Source of the DNA: Tannerella sp.
GTDB lineage: Bacteria; Bacteroidota; Bacteroidia; Bacteroidales; Tannerellaceae
NCBI GenBank assembly: GCA_031277235.1
Contig: JAITMT010000526.1
Location: 1 to 5,114 of the forward strand
Direction of reading: 5' to 3'
Length of the DNA: 5,114 nucleotides
A program made the position numbers and the translations under genes. Within the stretch, counting starts at the first letter, position 1; each line of letters starts with the position of its first letter. Under the pieces are notes generated by a model. The model saw only the letters and a program-made list of their open reading frames with translations. It was not told the DNA's origin and made no database searches. Shown here in pieces: positions 1 through 5,114 of the stretch.

Positions 1-632
1 TATTCCCTTTCCGCATCGCGGTTCATGGAAACGGTGAAATTCAGTGATTTGTCCCTGTCTGCCGTCAGGCGGATCACGGCAAGGTCGGAAGCGAGCGACG
101 TAAACGCTTCACGCACAAAGGTTACGCCATTTTTCCGGAATTGAACGTTGGCGACGGCGTTGTCGATGTGCAGTTCCCGCCTGTATGCCGAACAGGATGA
201 AGTATCGGGGTAGTCATAGTCAATGACCAGATTTCCAAACAGTTGATAGCTTCCGTACGGCTTGTCGAATCCAGTGGCATAGGCGCTGCCCTCACCCCTG
301 CAGACAAAGGTTTCATACATCAATTCCTGCGCTTCGGCGTTTTTGCCCTCAAAGAGCAGCCGGCGAATTTCGGGCAGGTATTTGAGCGCGTCGGGATTGT
401 CGGCGTCCTGTTTGCTGCCCGACCACATCGAAATCTCGTTCAGCACGACGGTTTCCCTGTCCATGCCTCCGTCGGGCATCATCCCGATCCGTCCGTTGCC
501 GAGCGGAAAAGTTTCCTCCCAGATCTTTGCGGGTTGGTTGAAATAATAGGATAGCGGACCGGGTTTCCGCGATTCCTGCGTACAGGATGCTGCAAGCGAT
601 AATGTTAAGAATAGGGTTATTGTCTTTTTCAT
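1..632 (-). CDS. Glycoside hydrolase family 95 lipoprotein (alpha-L-fucosidase/galactosidase-type), 3' part outside window
   Basis: The visible 210 residues are the N-terminal part of a GH95-type enzyme, a family that removes terminal alpha-L-fucose or alpha-L-galactose from glycans. The start is the ATG at 632-630. It is followed by a short lipoprotein signal, MKKTITLFLTLSLAASC, with a lipobox ending at Cys17, so the protein should be membrane-anchored and periplasmic or on the cell surface. From about residue 38 the typical GH95 N-terminal beta-domain pattern appears: WEETFPLGNGRIGMM, then VVLNEISMWSG, NPDALKYLPEIRRLLFEGKNAEAQ, and later the YRRELHIDNAVANVQF and VTFVREAFTS strands. The catalytic (alpha/alpha)6 barrel and its active-site residues lie beyond the left edge, so activity and substrate cannot be judged. 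The gene follows the ABC exporter gene on the same strand after 83 bases. No SusC/SusD pair is visible. Family assignment is confident; exact specificity is not. Confidence -1.
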   Translation of the reverse strand, partial: MKKTITLFLTLSLAASCTQESRKPGPLSYYFNQPAKIWEETFPLGNGRIGMMPDGGMDRETVVLNEISMWSGSKQDADNPDALKYLPEIRRLLFEGKNAEAQELMYETFVCRGEGSAYATGFDKPYGSYQLFGNLVIDYDYPDTSSCSAYRRELHIDNAVANVQFRKNGVTFVREAFTSLASDLAVIRLTADRDKSLNFTVSMNRDAERE

Positions 633-682
633 GTCTTTTGTTTTAATCTGTTATAATATTTTCTCCCGAGCGATATTTTCGT

Positions 683-716
683 AGGGAATAAAATGCTGAA
701 TTTCATTGTCTTCCCT
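683..716 (-). other. Inverted repeat between exporter gene and GH95 gene
   Basis: AGGGAA (683-688) pairs perfectly with TTCCCT (711-716), and inside this a second short pair, AATG/CATT in minus-strand reading, could stack to give a 6+4 bp hairpin with an 8-base loop. It begins at the last base of the exporter stop codon. No T-run follows on the minus strand, so it does not look like an intrinsic terminator. It could be an RNA-stability or attenuation hairpin, or chance. The rest of the 83-base gap (633-715) is A/T-rich, and I see no TAnnTTTG element in it. Confidence -1.
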
Positions 717-2563
717 CAAAACTGCTGCATATCGCAAAGGCGTTTATAGTAGCCGTTTTGGGCGATGAGGGTTTCGTGGCGACCGCGTTCCACGATTTTT
801 CCTTCGTGCAATACACAGATTTCATCGGCATTGCGGATGGTCGAAAGGCGGTGTGCAATCACAATCGTGGTACGGTTTTTCATCAGATTTTCAAGCGCTT
901 CCTGCACTAATCGTTCCGATTCGGTATCGAGCGCCGACGTCGCCTCGTCGAGGATCAGAATGGGCGGATTTTTCAGTATGGCACGGGCGATGCTGATGCG
1001 CTGCCGCTGACCGCCGGACAGTTTGCCGCCCCGGTCGCCGATATTCGTAGCGTAGCCTTTCTCCGAAGCCACGATGAAATCGTGCGCATTCGCAATCCGC
1101 GCCGCTTCTTCCACTTGCGCCTGCGTCGCGTTATCGGTTCCGAAAGCGATATTCTGGAAAAACGTGTCGTTGAAAAGGATAGCCTCCTGATTGACAATGC
1201 CCATCAGCGCGCGCAAATCATACAGCGAAACGTCCCGAATGTCCGTCCCGTCAATCGAAATGGCTCCTTTGGTAACGTCGTAAAAACGGGGCAACAAATC
1301 TACCAGCGTACTTTTTCCCGAGCCCGACTGTCCGACAAGCGCTATCGTTTTTCCTTTTTCTATCTGAAAATCAATCCCTTGTAATACCCACTGTTCTCCA
1401 TATCTAAACCAGACATTCCTGTAATCAACAGATTGATTAAACGTAACAGACTTCGGATTGGCAGGCGACTGAATTTCGCTTTCGGCTTTCAAAATTTTAT
1501 CGACCCTTTCGACGGAGGCAAGTCCTTTCTGAATGGCGTAAGTCACTTTGCTTAAATCTTTTGCAGGATTGATGATACTGTAAAAAATCACTAAATAAAA
1601 GATGAAAGTCGAGGCGGCAATCGGACTGTTGTTGCCGAGAATCAGCGTGCCACCATACCACAAAATGATGGCAATCGTCGCAGTTCCAAGCAGTTCGCTC
1701 ATCGGATGCGCCAATTGCTGACGACGATAGATGCGGTTGGTCGTGCGTCGAAACTCGTCGTTTGCCGTTTCAAAACCGCCCTGTATCTTCTTTTCGGCAT
1801 TGAAAGCCTTGATAATCCGCAGTCCGCTCAACGTTTCCTCGATGCGGCTCATCAATGCTCCCCATTGAGTTTGTCCGAGCAATGATTTCTTTTTCAGGAA
1901 CTTACCGACCTGTCCCATTACATAGCCCGCTATTGGCAACAGGATGAGTACAAAAATCGTTAGTTTCCAACTGATTACAAGCATGGTTACGAGATAGATC
2001 AGAATCATGATCGGATTTTTGAACAGCATGTCAAGCGAACTCATAATGGAATTTTCGATTTCGTTCACATCGCCCGAAACGCGCGCAATGATGTCGCCCT
2101 TGCGTTCTTCGGAGAAGAAACCGAGATGTAACTCCGTGATTTTCCGGTTGATACTGTTGCGAATGTCCCGTACTACACCCGTGCGAATCGGTATCATGGT
2201 ATAAAATGACAGATAGATTGCCGCCACTTTCAATAATGCCATGAAAGTCAGGAAAATACCCAGTATGACGAGCGTAAAATTACCGCCATACGCCGAAATA
2301 ATGTCGCCCGCATACCAAAGGAAATTGTTCTTTATGATTTCAGGCGCCGTCTTCCATGCTTCCAGCGAAAATGGCTGAAACGTCCATTCCATGAATGAAT
2401 AGACCTTGTCATCCGTTTTAAAAAGGATATTCAAAATCGGTATGATGAGGGCGAACTGAAAAAGATTGAGAATCGCCGAAAGGAAATTGAATAAAATATT
2501 GAGTACCATGTATTTCTTATACGGCGGTACAAAACGTTTCAATACTTTCAGAAAATCTTTCAT
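716..2563 (-). CDS. MsbA-like ABC exporter, fused permease and ATPase
   Basis: This is a complete half-transporter of 615 residues that would work as a homodimer in the inner membrane, using ATP to export or flip a lipid or other amphiphile; the substrate is unknown. The membrane domain has six hydrophobic segments at about residues 19-47, 95-121, 183-198, 200-220, 291-310 and 317-334. Segments 1 and 2 are separated by a fairly long periplasmic loop. Cytoplasmic coupling regions lie around 146-170 (FFSEERKGDIIARVSGDVNEIE-like pattern) and 242-259. The nucleotide-binding domain is intact: A-loop Tyr388, Walker A GQSGSGKST (411-419), Q-loop Gln459, signature LSGGQ (515-519), Walker B ILILDE with catalytic Glu540, D-loop SALD, and H-loop His571. 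The ATG at 2563 is chosen as start; a TTG at 2569 would add two residues and abuts the upstream stop. Length is normal for Bacteroidota members of the family (MsbA itself is about 580). It is almost certainly in one operon with the upstream lipoprotein gene. Naming it msbA would go beyond the evidence. Confidence -1.
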   Translation of the reverse strand: MKDFLKVLKRFVPPYKKYMVLNILFNFLSAILNLFQFALIIPILNILFKTDDKVYSFMEWTFQPFSLEAWKTAPEIIKNNFLWYAGDIISAYGGNFTLVILGIFLTFMALLKVAAIYLSFYTMIPIRTGVVRDIRNSINRKITELHLGFFSEERKGDIIARVSGDVNEIENSIMSSLDMLFKNPIMILIYLVTMLVISWKLTIFVLILLPIAGYVMGQVGKFLKKKSLLGQTQWGALMSRIEETLSGLRIIKAFNAEKKIQGGFETANDEFRRTTNRIYRRQQLAHPMSELLGTATIAIILWYGGTLILGNNSPIAASTFIFYLVIFYSIINPAKDLSKVTYAIQKGLASVERVDKILKAESEIQSPANPKSVTFNQSVDYRNVWFRYGEQWVLQGIDFQIEKGKTIALVGQSGSGKSTLVDLLPRFYDVTKGAISIDGTDIRDVSLYDLRALMGIVNQEAILFNDTFFQNIAFGTDNATQAQVEEAARIANAHDFIVASEKGYATNIGDRGGKLSGGQRQRISIARAILKNPPILILDEATSALDTESERLVQEALENLMKNRTTIVIAHRLSTIRNADEICVLHEGKIVERGRHETLIAQNGYYKRLCDMQQF

Positions 2564-2579
2564 CGGCAATTATTCCTTC
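2564..2579 (-). promoter_or_regulatory. Start-deciding Shine-Dalgarno-like site of the exporter gene
   Basis: The last codons of the upstream lipoprotein gene read GTG AAG GAA TAA, giving a GAAGGAA stretch (2573-2579) on the minus strand. The core AAGGA (2574-2578) lies 10 bases before the ATG at 2563 but only 4 bases before the alternative TTG at 2569. The spacing therefore favours the ATG. Because the stop and start are only 6 bases apart, terminating ribosomes could reinitiate directly. Bacteroidota rely little on Shine-Dalgarno pairing, so the match may be incidental. Confidence -1.
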
Positions 2580-4684
2580 ACGCAGCGGACAGAATAGGCG
2601 TCGGCTTTGTCACCCCAATCTTCTTCGCTATTGAGTATGTATTTCCCTTCGACAGGTCCCTGTGAATTAATGCGATAAGCGCCTGCAGCAGTCCACGGAG
2701 CAACGGTAGTTGTTGATGTCCAGTAATATAATTGACCCTGTGCGGCGCTTGTTCCGGCAAATTTCAACTTGCCACCCAAACCTGCATCCGGCGACTGATT
2801 CCTTCCCTGTCTTCGACCTGCAGCCATCCAAAGGTTCGTTGTCTGTATTCCGGAAAACTTGTATTCCCAATGTGTATTCGATATGCGTTTGTAATAGTAA
2901 TTACTTCCATTTTGTCCGTATGCAACATGCAAAACGTCAAAATTATTTCTTGAAGGTACTTTGTAGCCGTACGGACAGGGGTCGTTATCGGTTTTCCCCG
3001 TGTCTTTCCAAAAATCATTGCTGTTTCCATTGAACCAGTCAACCTGATTGTTTGTGGCATTACTGCTGATAAACTGCATCGGAAAACGGGTTGCCGCTTC
3101 GACTGTACCGGCTGCTGTCGTTGTTCTCCATTGCGCTACGTTGGCTGTCCATGCAACAGTATTGTTGATTATCGTATGGCTGCGGGCAAGGGAAAGCGGA
3201 TCATAACTTTCATCGGAAACAATGCCGTCGCTCCCCACGAACGGGTCTTTTCTGCCCCACTGGTACAAAAATCCGTAGGCGTCGCCGGACGGTGAACCGG
3301 TTGCAGTCAATGCGCCGAGATTTCTGTCCATGAACTTGCCTATTTCATACTGTATATCTACCGGCTTGTCAGTCAGCCAGATATGCCACGACCAGACAAT
3401 ATTGTTTTGTGCGTCGCGAAGGGCAAGGATAACGTTTCCTTTGTTGAAATCGCCGCTTTCCGTTCCCACCCGGAAAAGAATCTGTTTTTTGGACGAATCA
3501 TATTCAATATTTCCAATTAAATCATTGATATCAAACGAATTGCTACCACTCGCTTTGGATGCCCACAGCCAGGTGGCATTGGTTCCGGTTATTTCCCTTC
3601 CCGTAGGCGTTTTTATGGAAATGGCGAATGTTCCGGGTTCGGAAATAATGTAACTGTTTGCCGGAGAGCCGACTAACGATTCATTGACGAGGTCGTCGCT
3701 GGAAACGTTCTCTTTCGTCAACACCACATTATATGAAGTTATCGTATTGCGCGCAATATTACCGTAATCAAACATATTCCTGGTTGTATAGTGTATGCTT
3801 CCGTCGCTGTTTTCCGTTTCCAAACGAAAAATCAGTTTACTGGCGGCAATGGCGTCAAACGGCGTGACAAGTGCCCAAATCACAACCGTATCATTCGCAA
3901 CGGATATGGCGGGACTGGCTTTAATCTCACCTTTTATCCGGTGTGCCGGATGGGAAAAGTAGGGCAACAATTGTGCCGGATTGTCGGATGCTCCTCTCAC
4001 ATCCACCGTATATTCGCCTGCCAAGTTTCTGAAAGGCGTCGGATTTTCCAAATCTACACCCCAGGATGGATAGACTTGAAAACTTGTAATCCGCTGATTA
4101 TCAAAAAATGGCAATGCAGGATCCTTGGTAATTTTGAATTGAAGCGCCGAAAGAACGTTGCGAAACTGTACGGTACCGGTTTCCCCCTTGAAACTGAATG
4201 TTCCGGATTTTGTGGATACCAGCAAGATTTGACGGGTCAAGTCGGATGGAATGGCTGAAAATGAAGTATTCGTAGTAACGGATTGATCTTGAATAGAATC
4301 CAAAAATCCGTTATAGGTAGTGAAATACATGGAAGGCCTCGCCAGGTACGGATAATAGCCGAAAACGAATCCCGTCGAATCCGGACCGGTGTATTCGAAC
4401 TGGTTATTGCCGTTTTCAAGTTGTATCACCTTGTTTTCCACCAGTACTTCGAGGTCTCGATATACAAAAAGCCCGATTCTTTCGTTGGCAAGATTAATTG
4501 GAAACGGTGTTGATTCAACGCTTGAACTTACTTTAACATACTTTGTTGGCGGTGGTGGTGGGAGGGGCGGCGAATCGACGACTCCGGAATCATCGGGTTT
4601 CTCAATGATTCTCTCCTCCAGGCAACCGGTTAGCAACATTCCCAGCATTGCCAATGCACCGAACAATACAACTATCCTTTTCAT
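2570..4684 (-). CDS. Fimbrillin-like lipoprotein with C-terminal FISUMP-like module
   Basis: This is a 704-residue predicted surface lipoprotein, probably a structural, adhesive or fimbria-associated protein. The signal peptide ends in a lipobox LLTGC with Cys21 as the lipidation site. A short charged stretch and a proline-rich stalk (eight residues, seven of them proline, at 39-46) follow. Residues about 48-325 resemble the fimbrillin/Mfa-like fold, with FGYYPY (108-113), the VQFRNVLSALQFKIT strand (172-186) and a closing SYNVVL strand (317-322). Residues about 335-440 form a linking module with an ANSYII motif (342-347) and WSWHIW (431-436). Residues about 450-704 are a FISUMP-like module: MDRNLGA (452-458), GFLYQWGRKDPF (471-482), NDPCPYGYKVPS (567-578), LWMAAGRR (618-625), YYWTS (653-657) and a terminal SVRCVKE. 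The protein has three cysteines including the lipidated one; C570 and C701 may pair. The ATG at 4684 is the natural start because it begins the signal peptide. The gene heads the visible minus-strand operon. Ligand and exact role are unknown; family resemblance is by motif recall, not by search. Confidence -1.
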   Translation of the reverse strand: MKRIVVLFGALAMLGMLLTGCLEERIIEKPDDSGVVDSPPLPPPPPTKYVKVSSSVESTPFPINLANERIGLFVYRDLEVLVENKVIQLENGNNQFEYTGPDSTGFVFGYYPYLARPSMYFTTYNGFLDSIQDQSVTTNTSFSAIPSDLTRQILLVSTKSGTFSFKGETGTVQFRNVLSALQFKITKDPALPFFDNQRITSFQVYPSWGVDLENPTPFRNLAGEYTVDVRGASDNPAQLLPYFSHPAHRIKGEIKASPAISVANDTVVIWALVTPFDAIAASKLIFRLETENSDGSIHYTTRNMFDYGNIARNTITSYNVVLTKENVSSDDLVNESLVGSPANSYIISEPGTFAISIKTPTGREITGTNATWLWASKASGSNSFDINDLIGNIEYDSSKKQILFRVGTESGDFNKGNVILALRDAQNNIVWSWHIWLTDKPVDIQYEIGKFMDRNLGALTATGSPSGDAYGFLYQWGRKDPFVGSDGIVSDESYDPLSLARSHTIINNTVAWTANVAQWRTTTAAGTVEAATRFPMQFISSNATNNQVDWFNGNSNDFWKDTGKTDNDPCPYGYKVPSRNNFDVLHVAYGQNGSNYYYKRISNTHWEYKFSGIQTTNLWMAAGRRQGRNQSPDAGLGGKLKFAGTSAAQGQLYYWTSTTTVAPWTAAGAYRINSQGPVEGKYILNSEEDWGDKADAYSVRCVKE
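4547..4570 (-). repeat. Proline-codon tract (lipoprotein stalk), G-rich on the opposite strand
   Basis: Eight consecutive codons, seven for proline and one for leucine, encode residues 39-46 of the lipoprotein, just after the lipidation site. On the plus (template) strand this reads as closely spaced GG, GGG and GGGG runs separated by single bases. The tract probably forms a rigid spacer lifting the folded domains off the membrane. Tandem CCN codons are also prone to length change between strains. Confidence -1.
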
Positions 4685-4719
4685 AATATATTTATTTTCA
4701 ATTTCTTACATCTCATCAT
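4681..4719 (-). CDS. Possible 12-codon upstream ORF, stop overlapping the lipoprotein start
   Basis: In the leader of the lipoprotein gene an ATG at 4719 (followed by a second ATG at 4716) opens a frame encoding MMRCKKLKINIL. It ends with TGA at 4683-4681, which overlaps the lipoprotein ATG as ATGA. It lies inside the predicted transcript. An ATGA overlap is a classic arrangement for translational coupling, but the peptide is very short, has no ribosome-binding signal, and the A/T-rich leader makes chance quite likely. Confidence -1.
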   Translation of the reverse strand: MMRCKKLKINIL

Positions 4720-4790
4720 CTTTACAAACTCTTTATTTTCTCCAAGATACGAAGTAAATCAAATGACCTCATAATGAATCAATCAACTCG

Positions 4791-4798
4791 CAAATGTA
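4791..4798 (-). promoter_or_regulatory. Putative Bacteroidota -7 element for the lipoprotein-exporter operon
   Basis: On the minus strand this reads TACATTTG, an exact match to the TAnnTTTG consensus of Bacteroidota primary-sigma promoters, and it sits in the typical A-rich context. Transcription would begin a few bases downstream, around 4783-4787, giving a leader of roughly 100 bases. A TTTG lies at 4816-4813 but only 14 bases away, closer than the usual 19-21 for the -33 element, so the upstream half is not well supported. Confidence -1.
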
Positions 4799-4906
4799 CG
4801 AACTTTTTTTTACAAAACACTAAAAGTTAATGATATTTACGATTTTTGTTGTAATTTCAGAATGTTTGGAAGGGATAATGCCTCAATTAACTGCAGGTTT
4901 TGACCC

Positions 4907-4934
4907 GCGATCGGTACACGTTCACACCGATTGC
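4907..4934. promoter_or_regulatory. Inverted repeat, possible operator upstream of hypF
   Basis: GCGATCGGT (4907-4915) faces ACCGATTGC (4926-4934) across a 10-base spacer. The inner six bases are perfectly complementary, and of the outer three pairs two are Watson-Crick and one is G-T. The near two-turn layout (centre-to-centre 19 bases) suits a dimeric transcription factor at least as well as an RNA hairpin. No T-run follows immediately, so a terminator is unlikely. The regulator is unknown. Confidence -1.
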
Positions 4935-4938
4935 AAAC

Positions 4939-4979
4939 CGGCACGAACCGAGTATTTTTTGCCGAATTTTTACGGCACG
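4939..4979. repeat. CGGCACG direct repeats with embedded TGCCG/CGGCA inverted repeat
   Basis: CGGCACG occurs at 4939-4945 and again at 4973-4979, 34 bases apart. The second copy overlaps a perfect 5-bp inverted repeat, TGCCG (4960-4964) and CGGCA (4973-4977), with an A/T loop. In addition ACCG recurs at 4926, 4937 and 4947, that is, at about one helical turn each. Such phasing is seen in multi-site operators, but the words are short and chance cannot be excluded. Confidence -1.
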
Positions 4980-5005
4980 GAATGAAGAAAATCAGAAAAA
5001 ATCAC

Positions 5006-5013
5006 TATCTTCG
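5006..5013 (+). promoter_or_regulatory. Putative -7 element for hypF
   Basis: TATCTTCG matches the Bacteroidota TAnnTTTG consensus at all but one position and lies 17 bases before the hypF ATG, in an A-rich setting. It implies a very short leader of roughly 10-15 bases. No TTTG is present at the expected distance upstream, so the -33 half is missing or the promoter needs an activator. Confidence -1.
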
Positions 5014-5030
5014 TACAAATTTTTGTCGGA

Positions 5031-5114
5031 ATGACGTATAGAATCACAATCAGAGGTTTGGTGCAGGGCGTGGGATTTCGTCCGTTTATCTATCTGTTAG
5101 CCAAAGAGATGGGA
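5031..5114 (+). CDS. hypF: Carbamoyltransferase HypF, N-terminal fragment
   Basis: Only the first 28 codons are in the window, but they are diagnostic: MTYRITIRGLVQGVGFRPF is followed by IYLLAKEMG, the acylphosphatase-like domain that begins HypF. The GLVQGVGFR loop (residues 9-17) forms the phosphate-binding cradle, and Arg17 corresponds to the catalytic arginine of acylphosphatases. The RPFIYLLA continuation favours HypF over a stand-alone acylphosphatase. HypF uses carbamoyl phosphate and ATP to make the thiocarbamate on HypE that becomes the cyanide ligands of the [NiFe]-hydrogenase active site, in the cytoplasm. ATG 5031 is the only good start, since the frame is closed by a TGA at 4983-4985. 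The gene is divergent from the lipoprotein operon and probably leads a hyp or hydrogenase cluster to the right. The zinc-finger, YrdC-like and Kae1-like domains lie outside the window. Confidence -1.
   Translation, partial: MTYRITIRGLVQGVGFRPFIYLLAKEMG

Larger units (their letters stand above)
4685..5030. other. Divergent intergenic region between lipoprotein operon and hypF
   Basis: This 346-base stretch has no substantial gene. The left part (about 4685-4860) is very A/T-rich and holds the leader and a promoter-like element of the minus-strand operon. The right part (about 4903-4980) is an unusually GC-rich island with several inverted and direct repeats, followed by an A-rich stretch and a promoter-like element just before hypF. 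It should contain the control sequences for both transcription units. I see no tRNA, riboswitch or convincing terminator in it. Confidence -1.

Noticed and set aside
243..554. Open 103-codon plus-strand frame inside the GH95 gene
   Set aside because: The minus-strand frame here gives clear GH95 motifs, and the GC-rich codons of that gene leave the opposite strand open by chance.
656..680. Two ATATTTTC copies 17 bases apart before the GH95 gene
   Set aside because: Short, purely A/T-rich words in an A/T-rich spacer; no further symmetry or motif supports a function.
1082..1384. Open 100-codon plus-strand frame inside the ABC exporter gene
   Set aside because: It is antisense to the conserved ATPase domain, where the minus-strand frame has all nucleotide-binding motifs; its own translation is arginine-rich and lacks recognisable features.
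3791..4258. Open 155-codon plus-strand frame inside the lipoprotein gene
   Set aside because: It is antisense to the fimbrillin-like domain and has no promoter, ribosome site or recognisable domain; it is best explained as a shadow of the real minus-strand gene.
4907..4960. Stem at 4907-4934 followed by a T-run (4955-4960) as an intrinsic terminator
   Set aside because: The T-run begins about 20 bases after the stem, the loop is long, and no plus-strand gene ends upstream.
4982..5041. A 19-codon plus-strand frame (ATG 4982, TAG 5039-5041) overlapping the hypF start
   Set aside because: The putative hypF -7 element lies inside it, so the frame's start would probably not be transcribed; the A-rich sequence makes such a short frame likely by chance.

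Overview
The window looks like chromosome from a member of the Bacteroidota, most likely Bacteroidales. Four things suggest this. One is a fimbrillin-like lipoprotein that continues into a C-terminal module of the type common in Bacteroidales surface proteins (related to the Fibrobacter major paralogous, or FISUMP, domain). Another is a lipoprotein of glycoside hydrolase family 95. The leaders are A/T-rich with almost no Shine-Dalgarno signal. Finally, there are promoter-like TAnnTTTG elements of the kind used by the Bacteroidota primary sigma factor. I see no rRNA, tRNA, CRISPR array, insertion sequence or phage gene.

Layout: three genes lie on the minus strand and are read from right to left: the 704-residue fimbrillin-like/FISUMP-like lipoprotein (4684 to 2570), an MsbA-type ABC exporter (2563 to 716), and the 5' end of a GH95 glycosidase lipoprotein (632 running off the left edge). 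The first two are almost fused: the stop codon of the lipoprotein is followed after 6 bases by the exporter's ATG, so they are very probably co-transcribed and translationally coupled. The GH95 gene follows after an 83-base gap that has no recognisable promoter and no convincing terminator, so it may belong to the same transcript. On the right, a 346-base divergent intergenic region separates this set from the first 28 codons of hypF (5031 onward, plus strand), the carbamoyltransferase of [NiFe]-hydrogenase maturation.

The divergent region holds a good Bacteroidota -7-like element on each side. It also holds an A/T-rich leader with a 12-codon upstream ORF whose stop overlaps the lipoprotein start, and a compact GC-rich patch of inverted and direct repeats that could be a regulatory site for hypF.

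How the genes work together is only partly clear. The lipoprotein and exporter are positioned as a unit, but MsbA-type exporters move lipids or other small amphiphiles, whereas lipoproteins travel by Sec and Lol, so no direct substrate relationship should be assumed. hypF belongs to a separate, divergent transcription unit. The window does not by itself reveal a new system. The points most worth a second look are the lipoprotein-exporter coupling, the short upstream ORF and the repeat-rich operator-like patch before hypF.
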